Source of the DNA: a virus
Strand: one strand, 5' to 3'
Length of the DNA: 36,314 nt
Virus record (IMG/VR): IMGVR_UViG_3300025127_000112
Span: 1-36,314 of that record
In this document: positions 1-6,864 of the stretch, in pieces
Numbering within the stretch: the stretch's first letter is position 1
Layout of the letters: every line of letters begins with the position of its first letter
Notes under the pieces: generated by a model
Database searches by the model: none
Seen by the model: the letters and a program-made list of their open reading frames with translations, nothing else
What the model was told of the DNA's origin: nothing
Made by a program: the position numbers and the translations under genes

Positions 1-149
1 GTTAAATAACAACGGGCATTCGATCCCGCAACGATGCCGATTCGATTCGACATATTATTAAGACTGCCTAGATCGGAAAAAGTTCCCGTTCAATTGCTGA
101 ACGAATGTAGCTGTCTTTTGTAGGGTACAAAAAAGATCTATGTGGGTGC
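1..149. repeat. Left copy of terminal direct repeat
   Basis: The first 149 bases match 36166-36314, with substitutions only at positions 12 and 23 (A here, G at the right end). This is what a direct terminal repeat, a circular genome or a concatemer read through its joint would give. It holds a 17-base inverted repeat (116-132) and a hairpin with 6-base arms CGTTCA/TGAACG (87-103). Because the match runs to both contig ends, the true repeat length and the physical end of the DNA cannot be fixed. Confidence 0.9.
116..132. promoter_or_regulatory. Perfect inverted repeat TTTTGTA-GGG-TACAAAA (control region copy)
   Basis: A 17-base inverted repeat with 7-base arms and a GGG centre, followed by an A-run. 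It recurs at 36281-36297 in the terminal repeat. The 35422-35438 copy has the same centre. Unlike the other three unique copies, it is not directly in front of a start codon and no clear hairpin stands behind it. Confidence 0.7.
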
Positions 150-230
150 TTTCTCGATACACACTCTCGCGAGTTCTGTACAGGATCGCGCCGGTATAAA
201 GAGGGCGGGGGAGGGCGCACGTGTACTCAA

Positions 231-247
231 TTTTGTATAGTACCTGC
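231..247. promoter_or_regulatory. Degenerate copy of the inverted repeat
   Basis: The left arm and centre TTTTGTA-TAG are intact but the right arm reads TACCTGC instead of TACAAAA. It may be a half site. On the minus strand it overlaps a weak promoter-like pair (TTGACT at 267-262, TACTAT at 242-237, 19-base spacer) that could start leftward transcription. Spacing and fit are poor. Confidence 0.35.
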
Positions 248-331
248 TCAGACACAAAAAAAGTCAATTTAAAACTATAAAAAATAATAATAAATAGAGT
301 TTATTTAATAGATAAATACTATTAGTCTATT

Positions 332-359
332 TTGTTATAAGTACTTTGATCTATATAAT
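332..359 (+). promoter_or_regulatory. Candidate sigma-70 promoter upstream of leader peptide
   Basis: TTGTTA (332-337) and a perfect TATAAT (354-359) are separated by 16 bases. It would start transcription near 366, just before the leader-peptide candidate at 390. It is weaker than the promoter at 441 because the -35 matches only four of six consensus bases. Confidence 0.45.
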
Positions 360-389
360 AAAAATTGCTCTGCGGAGGAACACAACATT

Positions 390-428
390 ATGTTGAGACC
401 CGCTGAAGAAAGGAATATGCACTGTTAA
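390..428 (+). CDS. Possible 12-residue leader peptide
   Basis: ATG at 390 follows a strong ribosome-binding sequence GGAGG (374-378) and opens a 12-codon frame, MLRPAEERNMHC, ending at TAA 426-428. The start codon lies inside the perfect palindrome CAACAT-T-ATGTTG (383-395). The GCGG overlapping the ribosome-binding sequence (372-375) can pair with CCGC (400-403), so both could be hidden in RNA structure. It ends just before the promoter at 441. It may be a regulatory leader or a chance frame; the ribosome-binding sequence is the main support. Confidence 0.3.
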   Translation: MLRPAEERNMHC

Positions 429-440
429 TTAAAATATATC

Positions 441-469
441 TTGACAAATCCTTAAAAGTATGCTATACT
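441..469 (+). promoter_or_regulatory. Strong sigma-70 promoter for the packaging/portal operon
   Basis: TTGACA (441-446), 17-base spacer, TATACT (464-469), with TG at 461-462 giving an extended -10. Transcription would begin near 476, about 85 bases before the first packaging gene. Its sequence closely resembles the promoter at 4515: both start TTGACAAAT and share TAAAAGTATG before the -10. Confidence 0.85.
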
Positions 470-531
470 ATATACTAAATAGCAATGCAAGAGAAAATTA
501 TATACTATAAATTATAATCATATAGATAATA

Positions 532-553
532 ACTCTTAAGATAACTAAAGAGT
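532..553 (+). promoter_or_regulatory. Hairpin over the ribosome-binding site of the first late gene
   Basis: ACTCTT (532-537) can pair with AAGAGT (548-553) around a 10-base loop. The right arm contains the only purine-rich ribosome-binding candidate (AAGAG) before ATG 562, so the hairpin could reduce initiation. The stem is short and A/T-rich. Confidence 0.35.
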
Positions 554-561
554 ACAGCAAA

Positions 562-951
562 ATGACTGAGAATACTCAACCAAAAAAGCGTGGAAGACCC
601 CCTAAAAGTCTTGTTGAGTCAAAAAAAGGTGGCAATAGAGTAAAACGTGGCAGACCTCCCGGAGATGCGGCGGCAATCAATGAGTTTAAAGCTCGTTTGT
701 TAGCTAGTCCACGATCTCAAAAGGTATTAGATAGTATTATGAGTGCGGCATTAAACGATGAGCATAAAAATCAAGCGGCGGCGTGGAAATTGTTGATGGA
801 TAGAATGTTGCCTGTTAGTTATTTTGAAAAAGATAAAAACAATGCAGGACGTTCTGCTGTTTCAATTACTATTACGGGTGTAGGCAGCGATACAACAATC
901 ACACCAGAACCAAACATTATCGAAGGCGAGATAATTGATGACGAAAGATGA
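562..951 (+). CDS. Putative small terminase subunit with two AT-hook motifs
   Basis: A 129-residue protein, first gene of the rightward operon. It starts with two AT-hook-like motifs, KKRGRPPK (about 8-15) and VKRGRPPG (about 27-34), which in known proteins grip the minor groove of A/T-rich DNA. A helical segment follows (about 40-85), then an acidic tail. Many marine phage small terminases have this layout, and the large terminase is two genes downstream. The role, recognising the packaging site and recruiting the large subunit, is inferred from position and layout, not from a catalytic motif. The A/T-rich tract just upstream is a natural candidate target. The 3' end overlaps the lysozyme gene by 14 bases. 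Confidence 0.7.
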   Translation: MTENTQPKKRGRPPKSLVESKKGGNRVKRGRPPGDAAAINEFKARLLASPRSQKVLDSIMSAALNDEHKNQAAAWKLLMDRMLPVSYFEKDKNNAGRSAVSITITGVGSDTTITPEPNIIEGEIIDDER

Positions 952-1390
952 ATTAATTGAAATTGTAAAAGAAGACTTGATTCGTCATGAAGGGTATGTA
1001 GCAGAAATTTATTTGTGTTCTGAAAACTATCCAACATTTGGTATTGGTCATATGGTTACAGAAGATGATATGGAATATTCTTGGCCTGTAGGAACTCCGG
1101 TAACAGATGAACGTATATTAGATGTGTTTCATAAAGACTGCAACGTTGCATACTCTGATGCTTGTAACCTTGTATTAAACTTTGCGGGGCAGACACCAAC
1201 AGCGCAAAGAGTTCTTGTCAACATGGCATTTAATCTAGGCCGAAATCGTCTTAGTAAATTTAAAAATATGTTGAAGGCTATTAACGAAGGTGACTATCAA
1301 AAAGCCGCTGACGAAATGGTAAATTCAAAATGGTATCGTCAGGTTGGTAGACGCTCTGAAGAACTTGTAGAGATGATGCGTGGAGCTTAA
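938..1390 (+). CDS. T4-type lysozyme (GH24 endolysin) with Cys in the catalytic triad
   Basis: A 150-residue muramidase that cleaves the glycan strands of peptidoglycan for lysis. ATG 938 is preferred over TTG 935; AAGGCGAG (923-930) is the ribosome-binding site. The family's Glu-8-Asp-5-Thr triad is seen as E18 (in RHEG), C27 and T33 (in PTFGIGH), so Asp is replaced by Cys. Engineered T4 lysozyme with Cys at this position is known to stay active, and other phage lysozymes carry Cys there, so activity is likely. The later conserved region (NMAFNLG, about 96-102; KWYRQVGRR, about 131-139) is present. No signal peptide or N-terminal membrane anchor is visible, so a holin is needed for export. 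It is unusual in lying between the two terminase genes, overlapping both. Confidence 0.9.
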   Translation: MTKDELIEIVKEDLIRHEGYVAEIYLCSENYPTFGIGHMVTEDDMEYSWPVGTPVTDERILDVFHKDCNVAYSDACNLVLNFAGQTPTAQRVLVNMAFNLGRNRLSKFKNMLKAINEGDYQKAADEMVNSKWYRQVGRRSEELVEMMRGA

Positions 1391-2633
1391 TGTTGAATTA
1401 CTTCCGTGGCAACAGGAGGTATTTGGAGACAAGACTCGATTCAAAATTGTAGCGGCAGGGCGACGTACAGGTAAGTCTAGATTAGCGGCATGGCTACTAA
1501 TTATTAATGGATTACAAACTGATCGTGGGCATGTGTTTTATGTTGCGCCTACGCAGGGACAAGCCCGAGACATTATGTGGTCTACTCTGTTAGAGTTAGC
1601 GCATCCAGTAATTAAAAGCTCTCATATTAATAATTTACAAATTACCCTGATTAATGGTTGCATCATATCTTTAAAAGGGGCTGATCGTCCAGAAACTATG
1701 CGTGGCGTATCACTCAAGTTTCTTGTTATGGACGAGTATGCTGATATGAAGCCGTCAGTATGGGAACAAATTTTAAGACCTGCACTTGCCGACCAAAAAG
1801 GACAGGCGTTATTTATTGGGACGCCAATGGGAAGAAATCATTTTTATGAACTCTATACCTATGCCAATCTGGGAGAGGATGAAGGATTTAAATCTTGGCA
1901 TTTTACGTCTTACGACAATCCTTTACTTGACCCGAAAGAAATTGACACTGCTAAACGAAGTATGTCTTCCTACGCCTTCAGACAAGAGTTTATGGCATCG
2001 TTTGAAGCAATGGGTTCTGAAATCTTCAAAGAAGATTGGGTACAGTTTTCTAAAGATGAGCCTGATTCTGGTGATTACTACATTGCGGTGGATCTTGCGG
2101 GTTTTGCAAATGTGGAATCAGCAACCAAAAGTAAAAATAAAAAACTTGATGAAACAGCCATTGCTGTGGTTAAGGTCAGTGAAGAAGGTTGGTGGGTAGC
2201 TGAGATTATTCACGGACGTTGGGATATTAAAAAAACAGCAAAAAAAATATTTGATGCTGTTGCATTCTATAAACCCGTATCTGTTGGTATTGAAAAAGGC
2301 GCATTAAAAAATGCAGTGCTTCCTTATCTCACAGATATTATGAAAGCTAGCCAAAGATTTTTTCGGGTTGAAGAACTTACGCATGGAAATAAGAAAAAAA
2401 CAGACCGGATTGTTTGGGGCTTACAGGGACGTTTTGAACATGGTCAAATAACTTTAAACGAAGGAGAATGGAACTCACAATTTTTAGATGAATTGTTTCA
2501 ATTTCCAAATCATTTAGTGCATGATGATTTAGTTGATGCACTTGCTTATATAGATCAACTTGCTAAAGTAGCATACTATTATGACTACGAAGAAGATGAA
2601 TTTGAAATATTAGACCCAGTAGCAGGATATTAA
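1380..2633 (+). CDS. terL: Large terminase subunit (packaging ATPase-nuclease)
   Basis: A 417-residue DNA packaging motor. Walker A GRRTGKS is at 27-33, Walker B LVMDE at 115-119 with catalytic E119, and the coupling motif FIGTP near 147. The C-terminal RNase H-like nuclease domain shows acidic residues in IAVDLAG (about 233-239), VGIEKG (about 303-308) and HDDLVDA (381-387). It uses ATP to drive DNA through the portal and cuts concatemers. The start is GTG at 1380, overlapping the lysozyme stop by 11 bases; this is needed to leave the usual 25-30 residues before Walker A. No clear ribosome-binding site is seen, so translational coupling to the upstream gene is likely. Confidence 0.95.
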   Translation: MELNVELLPWQQEVFGDKTRFKIVAAGRRTGKSRLAAWLLIINGLQTDRGHVFYVAPTQGQARDIMWSTLLELAHPVIKSSHINNLQITLINGCIISLKGADRPETMRGVSLKFLVMDEYADMKPSVWEQILRPALADQKGQALFIGTPMGRNHFYELYTYANLGEDEGFKSWHFTSYDNPLLDPKEIDTAKRSMSSYAFRQEFMASFEAMGSEIFKEDWVQFSKDEPDSGDYYIAVDLAGFANVESATKSKNKKLDETAIAVVKVSEEGWWVAEIIHGRWDIKKTAKKIFDAVAFYKPVSVGIEKGALKNAVLPYLTDIMKASQRFFRVEELTHGNKKKTDRIVWGLQGRFEHGQITLNEGEWNSQFLDELFQFPNHLVHDDLVDALAYIDQLAKVAYYYDYEEDEFEILDPVAGY

Positions 2634-2634
2634 A

Positions 2635-4509
2635 ATGCAATACGAAAACTTTGATGATCTATCAAATACACTGGAAGGATGGGTTGTACATAAATGCAAC
2701 CAATGGCGCGATCATTTTGAGTCAAACTATCAAGACAAGTTTGATGAATATTATCGACTATGGCGAGGCATTTGGTCTTCTGAAGATTCGTTAAGAATGT
2801 CTGAACGATCTCGTATAATTAGCCCTGCGCTTCAACAAGCAGTAGAGTCAGCCGTAGCTGAAGTTGAAGAAGCAACATTTGGTCGTGGAAAATGGTTTGA
2901 TATTAAAGACGACTTTCAAGATTCCCAAAAAGTTGATGTTCAATTTATACGTAATCAACTGTATGAAGATTTAACATTTGTTTCGGCTCGCAAAAGTATT
3001 GCTGAATGTTTGTTAAACTCCGCTGTTTTTGGCACAGGCATTGGAGAAATTATTGCAGAGGAAACAACCGAGTTTACTCCTGCAACACGCCCAGTAATGG
3101 ACGGAGCAATGCAAGCGGTTGGTGTTGAAGAAAAAACTAAAACTATATTTAAATTACGTCCAGTAATGCCACAAAACTTTTTAATTGACCCTGTTGCTAC
3201 TTCTATTGATGAAGCATTAGGCGTTGCAATTGATGAGTTTGTTCCAATGCATCAGGTAATTAAACTGCAAGAGCAGGGTGTTTACAATAATGTTGAAATT
3301 ACTCAAGCGGCATCCGATGTAGATCTTGAGCCGGATCAAGATTTAACTATGTATGCGGATGATAAAATTCGTCTAACAAAATACTATGGATTAGTTCCAA
3401 GTGATTTATTAGAAGACGGAGATGAAGACAGTGAGTATACTGAAGCAATTGTTGTTATTGCAAACAATGGTATTTTATTAAAAGCGACAACAAATCCTTA
3501 TATGATGCAAGATCGTCCGGTTATCGCATTTCCATGGGATGTTGTCCCGTCTCGTTTTTGGGGACGCGGTATTTGCGAAAAAGGTTATAATGCACAAAAA
3601 GCCCTTGATACAGAACTACGCGCAAGAATTGACGGGCTTGCGCTTACTGTACATCCTATGCTTGCTGTTGATGCTTCACGTCTTCCTCGTGGAAGCAAGT
3701 TGGAAGTTAGACCCGGCAAGGCCATCCTTACGAATGGCAATCCATCAGAAGTCTTACAGCCGTTCAGATTTGGAACTCTTGACTCTAACACATTTAATCA
3801 ATCTGCCGCTTTACAACAAATGGTGCAAATGGCAACGGGGGCAATTGATGCCGCAGGTATTCCCGGCAGTATTAATGGAGATGCCACAGCCGCGGGTATT
3901 TCCATGTCATTAGGAGCCATTATCAAACGTCACAAGCGTACATTAATTAATTTCCAAGAAGCTTTCTTGTTGCCGTTTGTATCTAAAGTTGCTCATCGTT
4001 ATATGCAATTTAGTCCTGATACGTATCCAGTTCAAGATTTTAAATTTGTTCCATCTTCTTCTTTAGGTATTATTGCTAGAGAATATGAAGTTACACAACT
4101 TGTCCAGTTGTTACAAACAATGTCTCCTGAATCTCCTATGTATCCGATGCTAATTGAATCTATTGTTGACAATATGAATCTTAGTAATCGAGAGCAAATT
4201 ATTGAGGGATTGCGTCAAGCTAATCAACCAAATCCACAAGCACAAGAAGTACAACAGCAAGCGATGCAAATGGAAATGGCGCAGAAACAAGCAACCGTAG
4301 AAAATATTCAAGCACAGACCGCAGAGGTAATTTCTAGGGTACAACAAAACTCTGTTGAAACAGAGCTACTTCCTGTTGAGACATTAGGAAAGATAGGAAC
4401 TCCAGAAGATACTGATTTTAAACAACGGATTGAACTAGCTAAGTTAATTCTTAAAGAACGTGAAATTGCTAGTAAAGAAGAAATTGTTGAAAAACAAATG
4501 AGTCAATAA
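2635..4509 (+). CDS. Portal (head-tail connector) protein
   Basis: A 624-residue protein directly after the large terminase, the expected place for the portal: the dodecameric ring at one capsid vertex through which DNA enters and leaves. It is longer than T7 gp8 (about 536 residues). Residues about 529-565 are very rich in Gln, Met and Ala and probably coiled coil, and the C-terminal end is charged (KEREIASKEEIVEKQ). The central region containing VVPSRFWGRGICEK and a later FVPSSSLG segment resembles marine podovirus portals. Identification rests on position, size and overall character rather than a catalytic motif. AGGA precedes ATG 2635. The strong promoter at 4515 lies immediately after the stop. 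Confidence 0.85.
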   Translation: MQYENFDDLSNTLEGWVVHKCNQWRDHFESNYQDKFDEYYRLWRGIWSSEDSLRMSERSRIISPALQQAVESAVAEVEEATFGRGKWFDIKDDFQDSQKVDVQFIRNQLYEDLTFVSARKSIAECLLNSAVFGTGIGEIIAEETTEFTPATRPVMDGAMQAVGVEEKTKTIFKLRPVMPQNFLIDPVATSIDEALGVAIDEFVPMHQVIKLQEQGVYNNVEITQAASDVDLEPDQDLTMYADDKIRLTKYYGLVPSDLLEDGDEDSEYTEAIVVIANNGILLKATTNPYMMQDRPVIAFPWDVVPSRFWGRGICEKGYNAQKALDTELRARIDGLALTVHPMLAVDASRLPRGSKLEVRPGKAILTNGNPSEVLQPFRFGTLDSNTFNQSAALQQMVQMATGAIDAAGIPGSINGDATAAGISMSLGAIIKRHKRTLINFQEAFLLPFVSKVAHRYMQFSPDTYPVQDFKFVPSSSLGIIAREYEVTQLVQLLQTMSPESPMYPMLIESIVDNMNLSNREQIIEGLRQANQPNPQAQEVQQQAMQMEMAQKQATVENIQAQTAEVISRVQQNSVETELLPVETLGKIGTPEDTDFKQRIELAKLILKEREIASKEEIVEKQMSQ

Positions 4510-4514
4510 AATAC

Positions 4515-4543
4515 TTGACAAATTGATAAAAGTATGATATAAT
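4515..4543 (+). promoter_or_regulatory. Consensus sigma-70 promoter for the capsid genes
   Basis: Perfect TTGACA (4515-4520), 17-base spacer and perfect TATAAT (4538-4543), with TG at 4535-4536 making an extended -10. It sits between the portal stop (4509) and the next start (4573), so it would boost scaffold and capsid synthesis. It is nearly a duplicate of the promoter at 441. Confidence 0.93.
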
Positions 4544-4572
4544 ATTAAAAAGTAATAACGGGAGAAACTCTA

Positions 4573-4806
4573 TTGAGTCCTGAAGACGATAAATATTATG
4601 AAAATTATTTAGATTTGTTTTTACACGATGGGTGGAAACAATTTGTTGAAGAGTCTCAACAGTTAGTAGACTCATACAATATTGAAGAAATTAAAAACGA
4701 ACAAGATTTATTTTTTGTTAAAGGTCAGCTTAACATTTTAACGAATGTTACGCGATTTGAAACAGCAATAAGAAATGCAATTGACATGGAGTCTGAGGAT
4801 GCTTAG
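4573..4806 (+). CDS. Hypothetical acidic protein, 77 residues
   Basis: First gene after the 4515 promoter. The start is TTG at 4573 with GGGAG (4560-4564) in front. The product is helical and acidic (MSPEDDKYYENY at the N-terminus, DMESEDA at the C-terminus), with no cysteine and no membrane segment. The segment FVKGQLNILTNVTRFE (about 50-65) looks amphipathic. Its place between portal and scaffold matches small head-assembly genes of other marine phages, but no family is recognised. It overlaps the zinc-ribbon gene by 8 bases, so the two are probably translated together. Confidence 0.7.
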   Translation: MSPEDDKYYENYLDLFLHDGWKQFVEESQQLVDSYNIEEIKNEQDLFFVKGQLNILTNVTRFETAIRNAIDMESEDA

Positions 4807-5008
4807 ACGATATGATTTCAAATGTATAACTTGTGGTTACATTGAAGAACAATGGGTAGATTCTGAAGACGAATTTACAACTTGTCTTGAATGTGGTCAC
4901 ACCGCACAGCGGATAATCTCGAGTGTGTCTTCACATTTCAAAGGTACTGGATGGCCCGGTGCCGACGATGCGTGGGCTAAGGATCACGAAAGAGCCGCTA
5001 AAGTATAA
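4799..5008 (+). CDS. FmdB-like zinc-ribbon protein
   Basis: A 69-residue protein with two CxxC knuckles, C9/C12 and C29/C32, followed by FKGTGWP (47-53). That order matches the FmdB-type zinc ribbon found in many bacteria and phages. It should bind one zinc. Its job in phages is unknown; regulation or assembly have been suggested. Start ATG 4799 is chosen because GGAG lies seven bases upstream and the frame then begins with the typical ribbon strand. It overlaps the preceding gene by 8 bases. The C-terminal tail (ADDAWAKDHERAAKV) is charged and probably helical. Confidence 0.75.
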   Translation: MLRRYDFKCITCGYIEEQWVDSEDEFTTCLECGHTAQRIISSVSSHFKGTGWPGADDAWAKDHERAAKV

Positions 5009-5045
5009 TTATTTCCATAATGCTATTCTAGCACGGAGTTAAAAT

Positions 5046-5852
5046 ATGGCACGATTACTAGATGTTAGTCCCGAAGAACTACAAGATGGGGAAGACTTTA
5101 CACCTTTAGAAGAAGAGCAGGCTCCTGAAGAGGAACAACCAGCAGAGCCAGAAGAAGTACAACAAGCCGAAGAAGAAGATGATATTCCTGAAAAATATCA
5201 GGGTAAGGACATTAAAGATATTGTCCAGATGCATCAAGAGGCAGAAAAACTTTTAGGAAAACAATCTTCTGAAGTTGGAGAACTCCGAAAAATTGTAGAT
5301 GATTTCGTTAAGACTCAGCTTGACAAGGCCAATAGCCCACAACAAGACGAAGAAAAACTCGACATTTTTGAAGATCCTGATAAATATATTGAACACAAAT
5401 TTGCTAACCATCCTAAAATAAAAGCTGTTGAAGAAATTTCCCGCAATATGCGGCAACATGAAATTATTAATAGGCTTCAAACAGCCCATCCTGACTTTAA
5501 TGACATTGTTACGGCAGATGATTTTAAAGAATGGGTATCAAAATCAAGTGTTCGTATAGAGTTATTTAACAGAGCAAATGATCAATTTGATTATGATGCG
5601 GCTGATGAACTTTTAACAACGTGGAAAGAACGTCAGAATCTTGTTAAAGAAACAGCAGAAATGCAAGAAACTGATCGCAAACGCCAATTAAAGTCTGCTT
5701 CTACTGGCAATGCAAAAGGTTCAGGGGAAGCATTAAGTCGAAAAATCTATCGTCGTGCTGATATTATTAAACTTATGCAAACTGATCCAAAGCGTTACCA
5801 ATCATTAAGTAATGAAATTATGACTGCATATGCTGAGGGTCGTGTCAAATAG
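5046..5852 (+). CDS. Capsid scaffolding protein
   Basis: A 268-residue, highly charged, helical protein just before the major capsid gene. Residues about 10-50 are dominated by Glu, Pro and Gln (EEEQAPEEEQPAEPEE), then IPEKYQGKDIKDIV, a long coiled-coil-prone middle, and a basic C-terminus (KIYRRADIIKLMQTDPKRY, about 235-253). An acidic N-terminus with a basic C-terminal helix that contacts the shell is the pattern of podovirus scaffolds, which direct procapsid assembly and then leave. No protease gene is seen nearby. CGGAG precedes ATG 5046. The 17-base gap to the capsid gene suggests co-expression. Confidence 0.85.
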   Translation: MARLLDVSPEELQDGEDFTPLEEEQAPEEEQPAEPEEVQQAEEEDDIPEKYQGKDIKDIVQMHQEAEKLLGKQSSEVGELRKIVDDFVKTQLDKANSPQQDEEKLDIFEDPDKYIEHKFANHPKIKAVEEISRNMRQHEIINRLQTAHPDFNDIVTADDFKEWVSKSSVRIELFNRANDQFDYDAADELLTTWKERQNLVKETAEMQETDRKRQLKSASTGNAKGSGEALSRKIYRRADIIKLMQTDPKRYQSLSNEIMTAYAEGRVK

Positions 5853-5869
5853 CGTTAAGGAGCTAAATT

Positions 5870-6808
5870 ATGGCACTTGGTACTAATCACGTCACCAATA
5901 CTACGGCGGCTACTTTTATCCCCGAGATTTGGTCTGACGAAATTATAGCGGCATACGAGAAATCTCTCGTTCTTGCCAATCTTGTAAACCGTATGCCCAT
6001 GACAGGCAAAAAAGGAGATGTAGTTCACATCCCTAAGCCTACTCGTGGTGATGCATCTGCTAAGGCGGCTTCAACTCAAGTAACCCTAATCGCGGCTACT
6101 GAGTCAGAAGTTCAAGTTGCAATTGACAAGCATTTTGAATATTCTCGTTTAATCGAAGATATTACAGATGTACAGGCACTGACCTCACTACGTCAGTTCT
6201 ACACATCAGATGCTGGGTATGCTCTTGCAAAACAAGCCGATACTGATTTGTTTACCCTGACAAAGTCCTTCGGTGACTCTGATGGTGCAGATTATGTTCA
6301 TAGTAACTCGTTTTACATGGACACATCAACAAACTTGACAGCATACGCTGTTGATACTGTTGCGGCGGCTGATGTTTTTACCGATGATGGTTTCCGTGAG
6401 GCAATCAAGGAGCTTGACGATAACGATGTTCCTATGGATCAACGTTTCCTCGTAGTTCCTCCATCAGTTGTACAGACTATCCGTGGAATTACTCGTTACA
6501 ATTCTGCAGATTTTGTTTCTGGTCAGCCAACAGTCAATGGTAACATTGGCTCATTGTACGGTATCGACATCTTTGTCTCAACTAACTGCCCAGTTGTCGA
6601 AACTGCACAGGCTAACTCTGCAGGCGGCGAGTTGAAAGCAGGTATCCTAGGTCATCGAGACGCTATGGTATTTGCAGAGCAAATGGGTGTCCGTACCCAG
6701 ACTCAATACAAACAAGAGTATCTTGGTGACTTGTTCACTGCAGACACTCTGTATGGCGTAAAGGTTTTACGTCCTGAGTCAGCCCTTACTTTGGTATTTA
6801 ATTCCTAA
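5870..6808 (+). CDS. Major capsid protein
   Basis: A 312-residue protein, expected to form the icosahedral shell with an HK97-type fold. Typical features of the marine phage family are an N-terminal FIPEIWSDEIIAAYEKS (about 16-32), a VVHIPKPTRG segment (about 51-60) and late strands with GILGHRDAMVFAEQMG. No cleaved delta domain is apparent, consistent with a separate scaffold gene. It has the strong ribosome-binding site AAGGAG before ATG 5870, and a hairpin follows the stop (6817-6837). The choice of family is from memory of sequence character, but the role is well supported by order: portal, scaffold, capsid. Confidence 0.92.
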   Translation: MALGTNHVTNTTAATFIPEIWSDEIIAAYEKSLVLANLVNRMPMTGKKGDVVHIPKPTRGDASAKAASTQVTLIAATESEVQVAIDKHFEYSRLIEDITDVQALTSLRQFYTSDAGYALAKQADTDLFTLTKSFGDSDGADYVHSNSFYMDTSTNLTAYAVDTVAAADVFTDDGFREAIKELDDNDVPMDQRFLVVPPSVVQTIRGITRYNSADFVSGQPTVNGNIGSLYGIDIFVSTNCPVVETAQANSAGGELKAGILGHRDAMVFAEQMGVRTQTQYKQEYLGDLFTADTLYGVKVLRPESALTLVFNS

Positions 6809-6816
6809 GTAACCCT

Positions 6817-6837
6817 AGGGAGTCCTTGTGGCTCCCT
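6817..6837 (+). terminator. Hairpin after the capsid gene (partial terminator or processing site)
   Basis: AGGGAG (6817-6822) pairs with CTCCCT (6832-6837), extended by CC/GG (6824-6825 with 6830-6831) across a single bulged T, around a TTGT loop. The 3' side ACCTTATTCG is not a U-run, so strong termination is unlikely. It may stabilise the capsid message or partly terminate, as terminators after capsid genes do in T7-like phages. Confidence 0.5.
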
Positions 6838-6864
6838 ACCTTATTCGATAAACTGGAGATGTGA

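Larger units (their letters stand above)
1..561. other. Non-coding control region between divergent early and late units
   Basis: No convincing protein gene lies here. Joined to 36104-36314 it makes a roughly 620-base region from which the leftward early genes and the rightward late genes diverge. It contains the terminal repeat, one perfect and one degenerate copy of the TTTTGTA-N3-TACAAAA element (116-132, 231-247), a very A/T-rich stretch (about 265-360), two tandem rightward promoters (332-359, 441-469), a 12-codon leader-peptide candidate (390-428) inside a potential stem, and a hairpin near the first gene's ribosome-binding site (532-553). The minus-strand frame across 58-267 has no ribosome-binding site and crosses these elements, so it is not called. 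Confidence 0.75.

Noticed and set aside
58-267. 69-codon minus-strand frame in the control region
   Set aside because: It covers the repeat and palindromes, has no ribosome-binding site and an odd composition.
403-409. CTGAAGA matching the hammerhead ribozyme core CUGANGA
   Set aside because: The residue before the would-be stem I is G, not an allowed cleavage base, and no GAAA core with stems II and III follows. The match is chance.
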